NCBI GenBank assembly: GCA_943367595.1
Contig: CALRJS020000055.1
Location: forward strand, 1-9,541
Length of the DNA: 9,541 bases
Reading direction: 5' to 3'
From: MW101C3 sp943367595
GTDB lineage: Bacteria; Cyanobacteriota; Cyanobacteriia; PCC-6307; Cyanobiaceae
Below, piece by piece: positions 1 to 6,326 of the stretch. Position 1 is the first letter of the stretch. Each line of letters opens with the position of its first letter. Both the position numbers and the translations under genes were made by a program. The notes under the pieces are model-generated. The model had not been told where the DNA came from. It saw only the letters and a list, made by a program, of their open reading frames with translations, and did not search any database.

Positions 1-149
1 CCAGCGTCAAAGAGCTGATCGCCAAGATCGAGCAGTTCGTGGCGGCCTACAACAAGACCAAGGCGCCGTTCAACTGGACCGCCACGGCGGACTCCATCCT
101 GGAGAAGCTCCAGCGACTTTGCTCGCAAATCTCTGGGACGGCACACTAG
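1..149 (+). CDS. IS630-family transposase, C-terminal end (partial)
   Basis: The frame starting at base 3 is open to a TAG at 147-149 and gives 48 residues, beginning SVKELIAKIEQFVAAYN and ending in a DSILEKLQRLC stretch followed by SQISGTAH. This tail (a lysine-rich helix, an F-N-W-T segment, then the DSI-EKLQRLC ending) is characteristic of IS630-type DDE transposases, which move by cut and paste and target TA dinucleotides. The catalytic DDE domain lies upstream of the window, so I cannot tell whether the element is intact. The IS right end must lie close after 149; I could not place the terminal inverted repeat because the left end is not visible. The following ORF shares bases 119-149 in another frame, which fits an insertion into or beside an older gene. 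Confidence 0.8.
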   Translation, partial: SVKELIAKIEQFVAAYNKTKAPFNWTATADSILEKLQRLCSQISGTAH

Positions 150-1090
150 AGAGATTCGATAGCTTCCTTGCCGGAGTATTCGCCCTAGGCTTAGATCAAA
201 ACCGACACGTTCGAAATGGATTCCTAGCTGTAAAAGGACGAAAGAACAGGCTTAGAAGCGCAATTATTGAGCTCGGCAGAAACAGGAAACACTACTTTCG
301 ACAAGTAGCAGAAAGAGGCCTTGAGAAAAGGCATATCGAAGTTGCAGACCGCCTACTGAGCCAGGTTGCGACTGAAGTTATTGCCGCAAAAGCGGAAGGC
401 TTGCCTACGCATCATGGCATGGCCTCGATAATCATGGACAAGATTCTTGAAAAGGTTGGCCTCAAACAGAGTGGAGAGCGGAAGGGAAACTACATGCAAT
501 ATCTGCTATCCCTACCCCTCCTTGGCAATGAGTTGCATGGATTTGTACAGATTGGCCCAAATCCGATGACGCTTACAACACCTCAGGCACCCAAGCAACG
601 AATACCTCCTAGACCACCAGTTCCGCCACATCAGACAAAGAGTCCTCCGATTCGCATCACAGCGAAAGGAAATCTATTGATTGACAGCAAAGTGCTTCAG
701 AAGCTCGTCAGAGAGGGCGCAAAGCTTGATGGCCTGACAAGTTTTGTCATGCCGGATGAAGATTCAACGATTAACTCTTACCTTCTCGTCCCAGGCAACG
801 GCAGCCTGCTCTTAACAAGCAAGCTTCATTTAGATCAAAATGAAAAAAATGGCTTCACCAATGCGTGCTCAGATATCATTTTAGCCGACAATGAACTCCC
901 TGCCATGGCATGGGACCAGAGGATCAGCTTGCCCCCAGTGAACCCAACGTGTGACGTCCTGATCAGGAAAGAGGTCGTCTTGGCGATTCTTGATGCGGCC
1001 AGACGATCATTTGGCAGGGTTTTCTCAGTAAGCAGAGGCGGCCTAAAATACAGGCGGGTTCATTCGGGATTGCGAATCACCATTTCATGA
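119..1090 (+). CDS. Hypothetical protein, probably 5'-truncated by the adjacent IS
   Basis: This is an open frame of 323 codons of unrecognised function. The only start codon giving full length is TTG at 119, inside the transposase gene; after it no ATG, GTG or TTG occurs in frame until TTG 401 and ATG 419. Roughly the first 10-15 codons are therefore IS sequence and the native N-terminus is probably lost. The remainder has a basic, helical N-terminal part (residues 13-145), a proline-rich linker (about 150-178, with runs such as PPRPPVPP) and a C-terminal mixed alpha/beta part (180-323) ending in a basic tail. There is no signal peptide or membrane segment. The DNA is visibly AT-richer (AAA, ATT and AGA codons) than the other genes here, which suggests horizontal acquisition. 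It may be a remnant; domain identity is unknown. Confidence 0.55.
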   Translation: MLANLWDGTLERFDSFLAGVFALGLDQNRHVRNGFLAVKGRKNRLRSAIIELGRNRKHYFRQVAERGLEKRHIEVADRLLSQVATEVIAAKAEGLPTHHGMASIIMDKILEKVGLKQSGERKGNYMQYLLSLPLLGNELHGFVQIGPNPMTLTTPQAPKQRIPPRPPVPPHQTKSPPIRITAKGNLLIDSKVLQKLVREGAKLDGLTSFVMPDEDSTINSYLLVPGNGSLLLTSKLHLDQNEKNGFTNACSDIILADNELPAMAWDQRISLPPVNPTCDVLIRKEVVLAILDAARRSFGRVFSVSRGGLKYRRVHSGLRITIS

Positions 1091-1477
1091 AGTTAACTTT
1101 ACAGCTGACGAGGCCTGCGGGTTTTTCACGGCGAGGTTGGAAGCGCGGAATGGGCGATAGCTCACAAACGAATTGAGTCATTTAATCTATCTCTCGCTTA
1201 CACTATTGGAGTGACTCCTAAGGATGCAAGATGCTGACACGCCTCTGGCGAGACTCTCCTTTTTGGAGGCTGCTGAAGGATCAACCCAGGCGCAGGAAAA
1301 TGGGTCAGCCGCACCGCCCGCCTGGGTCTCCTTCGCTTCACCCTTGGCTGTAGCGGCCTCAGCTCGGTCGCGATCGATCGTGCTAGGGCAGCTGCAGGTG
1401 CCGCACCGCACCGCCACCGGCTCCGCCAGAGTCAGCGCGAAGGATTCCATCTCCTCACTGCCGAACCGCTGAACGCT
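1091..1477. other. Gap without a convincing gene
   Basis: This is 387 bases between the truncated ORF and the 106-aa gene. An 82-codon plus frame (1224-1472) has a GGAG at 1208-1211, 12 bases before its ATG, but its product is low-complexity Ala/Ser-rich and the minus strand is equally open, so I do not call it. A short frame from 1231 (MLTRLWRDSPFWRLL...) stops after about 40 codons. The 1091-1220 part is AT-richer, like the preceding ORF, and might hold an element end or the promoter for 1478. I saw no convincing terminator or -35/-10 pair. Confidence 0.5.
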
Positions 1478-1798
1478 ATGTGGATCTTTCTCAACGACGC
1501 TTTTCTCTATGTCGTCGCCGACAAGGCTGACCCCAATGGGGAGCGGCTGCTGGTGCGTGCGCGGCGGGCCAGCGACATCGAGCGCGTGTTTCCTGAAGCC
1601 GAGGTGTTCCAGGTCGCCATCAGCGACTACGCCTTTCGGGCCTGGATAGCGCAGCAGCGGGTGGCTGAGGCTCTGGCCGCCAGGGCAACTGCGATCGACT
1701 ATCCCAACTTCAAGGACTCCATCACCGATCACGACCTCCACGAGGCGGCGATGGACGTGTGGGGAGTGATGCACCGGCTTCAGGAGCGATCCAGGTAA
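1478..1798 (+). CDS. Conserved hypothetical protein (MWIFLNDAFL-type)
   Basis: This 106-aa protein begins MWIFLNDAFLYVV and contains LLVRARRASDIERVFP (about residues 24-39), then IDYPNFKDSI (72-81) and DVWGVMHRLQ (93-102). I recognise this pattern from a family of small uncharacterised bacterial proteins that start with MW(I/L)..N.AFLS(I/V)V, carry an RAR...DIE.VFP motif and end in an IDYxNFK...VW.VM helix; no function is known to me. It is soluble, with no membrane or signal segment. The ATG at 1478 matches the conserved family start. No clear Shine-Dalgarno is present. It converges on the minus-strand hydrolase with a 29-bp gap that holds no obvious terminator, so the two transcripts may overlap. 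Family recognition is from memory. Confidence 0.8.
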   Translation: MWIFLNDAFLYVVADKADPNGERLLVRARRASDIERVFPEAEVFQVAISDYAFRAWIAQQRVAEALAARATAIDYPNFKDSITDHDLHEAAMDVWGVMHRLQERSR

Positions 1799-1827
1799 CC
1801 CGCCGACAACATGGAGACCACTGCTCC

Positions 1828-2496
1828 CTAGCTGAGCCGCTCCCGCAGAAACCGGTCGCACCACCCCACCGCTGCGGCCCAGTTCTCCGCCTCGCCCAGA
1901 CCCGAGCTGCGGGTGGGCTTGAAGCTGTGGTCGCCGCTGGCGATCCAGCGCACCTGCACCTGGGGCGAGAGGGCGTAGGTGTCCACCTCCTCCCTCTTCC
2001 CGAAGGTGTCGCGCTCGCCCTGCAGGATCAGGGTCGGCGTGCGCAAGGCGGCCAGGTGCTCGGTGCGCCGTTGCAGCGGCTTGCCGGGCGGGTGGAAGGG
2101 GTAGCCCAGGCAGAGGCAGCCGCGCACCCCATCGCTGGCGGCCAGTTCATCCACCAGCAGGCTGGCCACCCGGCCGCCCATCGACTTGCCGCCGATGAAC
2201 AGCGGCCGGCCCGGTTGCTCCGTCTGCTCGATCCGCACCTGCTGGCGGAAGGCCTCCTGCAGCACCGGCATCCGCTCAGGACCCTGACGGCGGCCTGTCT
2301 CGCGCATCCGCGCCATGTAGGCAAACTCAAAGCGCACCACCCGCCAGCCCTGGTGCGCCAGTCCGCTGGCGATGGCCGCCATGAACGGGCTGTCCATCGG
2401 GGCACCGGCGCCATGGGCCAGCAGCACGGTGGCGGGCGCGGCATCGGGGCCGTCAATCAAGCGCGGCGCGTGGTTGGCGGCGTCAGACGTCGTCAT
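1828..2496 (-). CDS. Small alpha/beta hydrolase (dienelactone-hydrolase-like, COG3571 type)
   Basis: This is a 222-aa cytosolic alpha/beta hydrolase. Motifs with ATG 2496 as residue 1: LLAHGAGAPMDSPFM (25-39, oxyanion region), nucleophile elbow GGKSMGGR (102-109, Ser105), acid in GERDTFG (Asp163) and catalytic His in GDHSFKP (His190). GAGAPMDSPFM, GGKSMGGR and the short length mark the small KANL3/Tex30-like group of predicted hydrolases (COG3571); the substrate is unknown. An upstream start at 2523 would add nine residues (MLPFPRDRR), but ATG 2496 is preferred because its ATGA overlaps the stop of a 51-aa ORF in the same direction, a typical coupled arrangement. There is no signal peptide. 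It converges with the 106-aa gene. The catalytic triad is complete, so the enzyme is probably active. Confidence 0.88.
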   Translation of the reverse strand: MTTSDAANHAPRLIDGPDAAPATVLLAHGAGAPMDSPFMAAIASGLAHQGWRVVRFEFAYMARMRETGRRQGPERMPVLQEAFRQQVRIEQTEQPGRPLFIGGKSMGGRVASLLVDELAASDGVRGCLCLGYPFHPPGKPLQRRTEHLAALRTPTLILQGERDTFGKREEVDTYALSPQVQVRWIASGDHSFKPTRSSGLGEAENWAAAVGWCDRFLRERLS

Positions 2497-2648
2497 GCGT
2501 CGATCGCGTGGGAATGGCAACAACCACAGAAGCAGAAACGCTCGTATTTGCTTCCGTAGAAGAGCCCGCCGCCGCCGGCAGACGAAGGCGCATCGACCCC
2601 GCTGCCGCCGGCAGACGATGGCGCATCGGCCCCATCCCGCTCAGGCAT
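2493..2648 (-). CDS. 51-aa cysteine-rich small protein, coupled to the hydrolase
   Basis: This ORF has ATG at 2648-2646 and TGA at 2495-2493; the stop overlaps the hydrolase ATG as ATGA. An in-frame TAG nine bases upstream fixes the ORF limit, and an AGGGG lies just 5' of the ATG as a weak ribosome site. The N-terminal half is a low-complexity Ser/Ala/Gly region made of two 11-residue units (GADAPSSAGGS / GVDAPSSAGGG, residues 6-27). The C-terminus is YGSKYERFCFCGCCHSHAIDA, with C39, C41, C43, C44, H45 and H47 in nine residues. I do not recognise the family. The Cys/His cluster could bind metal or a cofactor, or be the core of a modified peptide; no modification enzyme is nearby. Overlap, repeat kept in frame and clustered cysteines argue for a real gene; small size argues for caution. 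Confidence 0.5.
   Translation of the reverse strand: MPERDGADAPSSAGGSGVDAPSSAGGGGLFYGSKYERFCFCGCCHSHAIDA
2568..2633 (-). repeat. Two tandem 33-bp units inside the Cys-rich small ORF
   Basis: Units 2568-2600 and 2601-2633 match at 30 of 33 positions. The 33-bp period equals 11 codons, so the duplication keeps the reading frame and duplicates a DAPSSAGG peptide in the linker of the 51-aa protein. Confidence 0.85.
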
Positions 2649-2957
2649 TAACCCCTATTGCCCTTGCCGGCTGGCCGTCCGATTGTTCATGCATCTGATT
2701 CGGAGGCCCTTTGATGGATGACACTCCCCCGGGTCAGGCGTCAGGAGCGTGCTGACGATCCGGCCCCTGCTCCAACACTCTCATCGGATCTCTGGCTTCC
2801 CCGGCGTGTGACACCGTTGTGTGTGTGCTCCGTCGCCATCCATTGCACCGTTAACGGCCTCGTCTCAGGTGCCCCGGATCGAACGGGAAGCCCCACTCGT
2901 CACCTGGCCCCAGGTGTCAGCGTCAGCCACTCCGCCCCATCAACCCAACGCCTTCAG
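2649..2957. other. Non-coding stretch upstream of the small ORF and of the terminator
   Basis: This stretch must carry the minus-strand promoter for the 51-aa ORF/hydrolase unit and probably a divergent plus-strand promoter, since a plus-strand terminator follows. A short AT-richer patch sits at about 2689-2700. I could not identify a convincing -35/-10 pair. Longer open frames across it (for example 2718-3122 +) run through the terminator and the 9-bp repeat and look spurious. Confidence 0.5.
2714..2755 (+). CDS. Possible 13-codon leader ORF with perfect Shine-Dalgarno
   Basis: GGAGG at 2702-2706 is followed after 7 bases by ATG 2714, and the frame gives MDDTPPGQASGAC then TGA. Good Shine-Dalgarno sequences are otherwise rare in this window, so the pair is noticeable. 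It lies upstream of paired elements and a terminator on the same strand, an arrangement like that of leader peptides or small regulatory transcripts. At this length chance is quite possible, and no downstream plus-strand gene exists for it to control. Confidence 0.25.
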   Translation: MDDTPPGQASGAC

Positions 2958-2987
2958 AGCCCGGTGGCCTCGTCACCGGGCTTTGTT
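2866..2987 (+). ncRNA. Candidate structured RNA ending at the terminator
   Basis: CAGGTG at 2866-2871 and CAGGTG at 2911-2916 can each pair with the single CACCTG at 2901-2906, so the two stems exclude each other. Inside the first, CCCG (2873-2876) can pair with CGGG (2884-2887). The 9-bp terminator stem follows at 2958-2982. Competing stems before a terminator are typical of attenuators, but here no plus-strand gene follows, so a free small RNA is the better reading. I cannot assign it to a known RNA family, and the 5' end is unknown. Confidence 0.3.
2958..2987 (+). terminator. Rho-independent terminator, plus strand
   Basis: AGCCCGGTG (2958-2966) and CACCGGGCT (2974-2982) form a perfect 9-bp GC-rich stem with a 7-base loop, followed by TTGTT. 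No annotated plus-strand gene lies between here and the 106-aa gene more than 1 kb upstream, with an opposing operon between, so the transcript it ends probably starts in 2649-2950. Confidence 0.7.
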
Positions 2988-2999
2988 GTGTTCAGCCTT

Positions 3000-3058
3000 G
3001 GCCGTGCAGGCCGTGCAGGCCGTGCGAGTCGTGCGAGTCGTGCGGGTCGTGCGGGTCG
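3000..3058 (+). repeat. Degenerate 9-bp tandem repeat (about 6.5 units)
   Basis: The units are GGCCGTGCA, GGCCGTGCA, GGCCGTGCG, AGTCGTGCG, AGTCGTGCG, GGTCGTGCG, then GGTCG; the consensus is RGYCGTGCR. Neighbouring units are most alike, which points to stepwise slippage. It lies between the terminator and the decayed ORF. The open frames through it encode only monotonous Gly-Arg-Ala or Val-Val-Arg peptides and are not believable genes. Confidence 0.85.
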
Positions 3059-3118
3059 CACCCAAGCCTGTCGGCTCACTCTCTTGGCCAGCTGGAACAA
3101 CCTGGCGGCCCTCCACAG

Positions 3119-3552
3119 CTAGTCACTCACCCAGCGGCATGACGTCCGTGACCAGACACGGACCGGCGGGTTGGCATTTCTGTAGTTGTGCCAAGGGTCA
3201 TCCAGAGCCATCACCTCGGCCCCCAGCCGGCGATGCTCGCTGCCCGGCACCACGCAGCCCAGCAGGTGGTGATCAACGAGCTCCTCCACACGGATCTGCT
3301 TGGCGATCAATCCGCTGGATGGGGTCACGCGTTCCCCGTTGATTCGCTCAATGTTCAAGACACCTTCGCTGATGAATTCAGAGTGATATATTCCATCCAG
3401 CTCCAGCAACTTCCAGAGCGGCTGGTCGATGGCTTGGCTTCCCGCAACCGCGCTTCCACCACTCCATTCCAATCACGAATGCCCTGCTCATGGCAGAACT
3501 GAATGAGAGTGTGCAACAAGGCAATGCGAACAATTATTTGATCTCTCGCTGT
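3119..3552 (-). pseudogene. Hypothetical protein gene, probably broken by a 1-base frameshift
   Basis: Two minus-strand frames look coding and abut. The first, unbroken from sbcC's end, reads ARDQIIVRIALLHTLIQFC, then HEQGIRDWNGVVEARLREA, down to about 3436. The second reads AIDQPLWKLLELDGIYHSEF, then ISEGVLNIERINGERV, to a stop at 3119-3121. Restoring one base near 3432-3440 (AAGCC to AAGGCC) would join them as ...RLREAKAIDQPLW... into one helix-rich protein of about 145 residues. The second frame alone has only a TTG start at 3472, with a stop directly before it. I found no convincing ATG in the first frame, so the 5' limit is uncertain. The family is not recognised. GC is lower than in the neighbouring operon. 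A sequencing error is an alternative to true decay; the intact 117-codon part could also be read as a gene. Confidence 0.45.
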
Positions 3553-3590
3553 GCTTTCCGGGCATGGGAAGTGCTGTGAATCCGGCCCGA

Positions 3591-6320
3591 TCAGGAGCTG
3601 AACGCTGAATCCAGCTCCACCACCTGATCCGCGAATGAGCCATAAGCGGCGGGGTCACAGGTGAGCACGATCACCTGCAGGCCGCGCTCCACGGCGGTGC
3701 TGAGCATGCGCTTCACCAGGGCGATCCGCTCAGGGTCGGAGTTGGTGAAGGCGTCATCGAACACCAGCGGCAGGCAACCGTCATGGCCGTCCTTGAGCAC
3801 GTCGGCCATCGACAGCCGCAGGGCCACCGCCAGCTGCTCCCGCATGCCGCCACTGAGCGCCTCGAAGCCGTAGAACTCCTGGCCGCGCCTGAGCTGCAGG
3901 CCCTGGAGCCCCCGGCTTTGGTCGTAGCTGAGGCGGGCGCTCTGGCCATCGGGCAGCAGCGGCCTGAGGTAATCGCCGATCGCCCGGGCCAGGGGCTCGC
4001 TGTAACGGCTGGAGAGGTCGGCCTGAGCGGCCTGGAACAGCTGCTGCAGCAGTTGATGGGCTTCCGTGAGGCGCACCAGCCGGCGGTGGTCGGCCTCGGC
4101 TGTCTCCAGCTGCAGCCTGGCCTGCTCGACCGCGGCGAACGGGTCCTCGTTGCTGATGCTGTCGCAGCGCTGCTTGGCGGCGCCGCGTTGATCCAGCAGC
4201 TGCTCCTGGCGCCTGTGGAGGCCATCGATCTGCTCCTGGAGCCGCTGCTGTTCCCGTTCGGCGTCCAGGCTGCCCAGGGCTGCCCGGTCGGCCTGCAGCT
4301 GGCTGAGCTGGGCCTCCGCCTGTTGCCGTTCCTGGGTCAGTGCGGCCCGTTGGGTGGCCACAGCCGTGCGATCGCCCTGCTGGCCGACCAGCTGCTCCAG
4401 CCGCGTCTGACGGTCGTTCAGTTCAGCGCGCACCACCTCCAGCTGGTTGGCCTCGCTGAACCGCTGCTGCCGGAACTGCTCCAGCGCTGAGCGGGCTGAT
4501 TCCAGCTCGCGTTCCGCGGTTTCGACCGCCGCGCTGGTGTGCCTGGCGGTGGTGCTGATCTGCTGCTGCAGGGCCCGCAACCCGCTGAGGGCCTCAGGCA
4601 GCGGCTGTTCCTGCTCCAGCGCCTGGCGGGTAGCCGCCAACTCCTGCAGCTCAGCCTCGAGCTCACCGAGGCGCTGCTGGCAGCCGTCGTGCTGCCGCTC
4701 CAGCTGGCTGAGATCGGCCGGGGCAGCAGCGGCCACAGCTGCCAGTTGCTGTTCCAGCGCCATGCGCTGCTCCAGCAGCTCCGCCGCGGCTTCCACACCG
4801 GCCACACCGAGAGCCGCCAGACGGGCCGCCAACTGCGCACCGGCGCGCTGGGCCGTGCGCTCCAGCTCGCCGAGCGCCTGGCCGCCGCCCGGGGCGATCT
4901 CCAGCACAACCCCTTCGCCCACCTGCAGCTGGAAGACCGTGCTGAGCCGCTGCTCCTCCCCCACCTGCAGGGGCTGGCCATCCAGGCGTACCGGCTGGTC
5001 GCCCCGCAGCAGCTTCACTCCGGCGGCCATGGCCTGCAGCCGCGTGCGGGCGTCGCGCTGCTGCTGCGCCAGCTGCCGCAGCTCCTGCAGCCCCTGTTTG
5101 CTCAGCTTCGGCAGGGCCGCCAGTTGCTGCTCCAGGCGCTGGCGCTGGCTGGCGTCCTGCCGCAGCCGCTCGATCTCACGCTGCAGGCGAGCGAGCGACT
5201 CGGCCGTGCTGGTGCGCTCCACCAACCGCTGCAGCAGTTGCAGGCGCTGCCCCAGGGTCTGCCGCTGTCGGCTGAGGGCAGCGAAGCTCTGGCGGCACTG
5301 CAGCTGGGCAGCCTCCAGCTGCGCCTCCCGGCTCTGGGCCCCAGCGGCATTGGCCTGCAGGTCGGCCAGCTTCTGCTGCCGTTGCGCGATCTCCGCGCTG
5401 AGTCCGTCGAGCTGCAGCAGCGCCTGCCCCGCCGCCTCATGGCGCAGCCGGATCGGCTCCAGGGCCTGACGGGCCAGCGCGATGGCGGCGTCCAGCCGAC
5501 CGGCCGCCTCCGCACCTTCGAGCAGACGCTGCCGGCGCTCCAGCAGGGCCGGCAGCTCGTGGCTCTGCAGCTGCTGCAGCGCCTCACAGAGGCCAGCGAG
5601 CTCCTCGCCGGCGGACTCGTAGTCGGCCAGGCGCGCCAGCGCCTGCACCATCCGCTCGTTGGCGGCCTTCAGTTGCTCCTCACACTCATAAAGGGGCGAA
5701 TGCTTCTTGGTGCCGCGGCTGGTGAAGTTCTCGGCCAGCGCCGCTGCAATCCGCTGCTCCACCTGCTGATCGAGGGCCGACTGCTGAACGGCAGCGCCAC
5801 CACTGCGCTCAAGCTGCAGGCGCAGCTGGTCGAAGTCGTAGCTGCTCTTTCCAGCCGCCAGCAGGTCGTCGCCGGACAGGCCCTGGCGCACCCAGAGATG
5901 GGCCCAGCGGCTGGGAAGCACGGTGCCGGCCTGTCTGCTGCCCACGATTTCACTCACCCCCAGCAACTCGGCCAGCACCTCTTCCGCCATCGGCCCCGAG
6001 AGCTGCCTGTTGCTGCGCTCGGCTTGAAGCGTCACCTGGCCTGTGCTGCCGCTGAAGCGTTTGCGCAGCATCCAGGTATCGCCCTTGGCTTCAAAGGCCA
6101 GCTGCACCACCGGCTGGCCCATGTGCAGCCGCGACTGCAGGGCCTCGACCGGCGCGCCCGTAGCGGCAGCCTTGAGGAACAGGGCCCGGTGCAGGGCTTC
6201 CACCAGGGTGCTCTTGCCGGATTCATTGGGCCCGCCGATCAGCGTGAGTCGCGGGGAGAAGGTCAGTGCCAGATCGCCATGCAGGCGCACGTTCTGGAGT
6301 TGGCAGTGGAGCAGACGCAT
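3591..6320 (-). CDS. SbcC/Rad50/YhaN-like AAA (ABC-type) ATPase, coiled-coil nuclease subunit
   Basis: This is the 909-aa ATPase partner of the nuclease gene just upstream. Walker A GPNESGKST (30-38, Lys36) is in the N-terminal lobe. A long Leu/Gln/Ala/Arg-rich coiled coil spans about 200-790. The C-terminal lobe carries ABC signature LSGGM (822-826), Walker B LPLVFDDAF (850-858), D-loop SDPER (861-865) and VIVLTCDP (883-890). The lobes come together to make an ATP-driven clamp that controls the partner nuclease at DNA ends. Known SbcC and Rad50 dimerise through a CxxC zinc hook at the coil tip; no CxxC occurs anywhere here, and the protein is shorter than E. coli SbcC (about 1,050 aa), so it resembles the YhaN branch. 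Asp replaces the frequent switch His after TC. ATG 6320 lies 6 bases after the nuclease stop, so the pair is one operon, likely coupled. Confidence 0.9.
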   Translation of the reverse strand: MRLLHCQLQNVRLHGDLALTFSPRLTLIGGPNESGKSTLVEALHRALFLKAAATGAPVEALQSRLHMGQPVVQLAFEAKGDTWMLRKRFSGSTGQVTLQAERSNRQLSGPMAEEVLAELLGVSEIVGSRQAGTVLPSRWAHLWVRQGLSGDDLLAAGKSSYDFDQLRLQLERSGGAAVQQSALDQQVEQRIAAALAENFTSRGTKKHSPLYECEEQLKAANERMVQALARLADYESAGEELAGLCEALQQLQSHELPALLERRQRLLEGAEAAGRLDAAIALARQALEPIRLRHEAAGQALLQLDGLSAEIAQRQQKLADLQANAAGAQSREAQLEAAQLQCRQSFAALSRQRQTLGQRLQLLQRLVERTSTAESLARLQREIERLRQDASQRQRLEQQLAALPKLSKQGLQELRQLAQQQRDARTRLQAMAAGVKLLRGDQPVRLDGQPLQVGEEQRLSTVFQLQVGEGVVLEIAPGGGQALGELERTAQRAGAQLAARLAALGVAGVEAAAELLEQRMALEQQLAAVAAAAPADLSQLERQHDGCQQRLGELEAELQELAATRQALEQEQPLPEALSGLRALQQQISTTARHTSAAVETAERELESARSALEQFRQQRFSEANQLEVVRAELNDRQTRLEQLVGQQGDRTAVATQRAALTQERQQAEAQLSQLQADRAALGSLDAEREQQRLQEQIDGLHRRQEQLLDQRGAAKQRCDSISNEDPFAAVEQARLQLETAEADHRRLVRLTEAHQLLQQLFQAAQADLSSRYSEPLARAIGDYLRPLLPDGQSARLSYDQSRGLQGLQLRRGQEFYGFEALSGGMREQLAVALRLSMADVLKDGHDGCLPLVFDDAFTNSDPERIALVKRMLSTAVERGLQVIVLTCDPAAYGSFADQVVELDSAFSS

Positions 6321-6326
6321 GGCGGT

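Noticed and set aside
1173..1204. Sigma-70 promoter (TTGAGT ... TACACT) before 1224
   Set aside because: Spacing is 20 bases and the -10 match is poor.
1224..1472. 82-codon plus-strand frame before the 106-aa gene
   Set aside because: Ala/Ser-rich, no family resemblance, and the opposite strand is equally open; described only in the gap entry.
1187..1864. 225-codon minus-strand open frame
   Set aside because: It is antisense to the conserved 106-aa gene and extends into the opposing hydrolase 3' end; no motif.
2866..2960. Cobalamin riboswitch
   Set aside because: Some words such as GGGAAGCC and GCCACT recall the B12 element, but the conserved order and a GCAACTGT-like box are absent, and no downstream gene is present.
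3000..3058. CRISPR-like array
   Set aside because: The 9-bp units are contiguous with no spacers.
2718..3342. Overlapping plus-strand frames
   Set aside because: They pass through the terminator and the 9-bp repeat and encode Arg/Gly/Ala or Val/Arg repeats.
3188..3502. 104-codon plus-strand frame
   Set aside because: It is the antisense of the minus-strand frame, whose translation looks more protein-like and continues upstream after a one-base correction.
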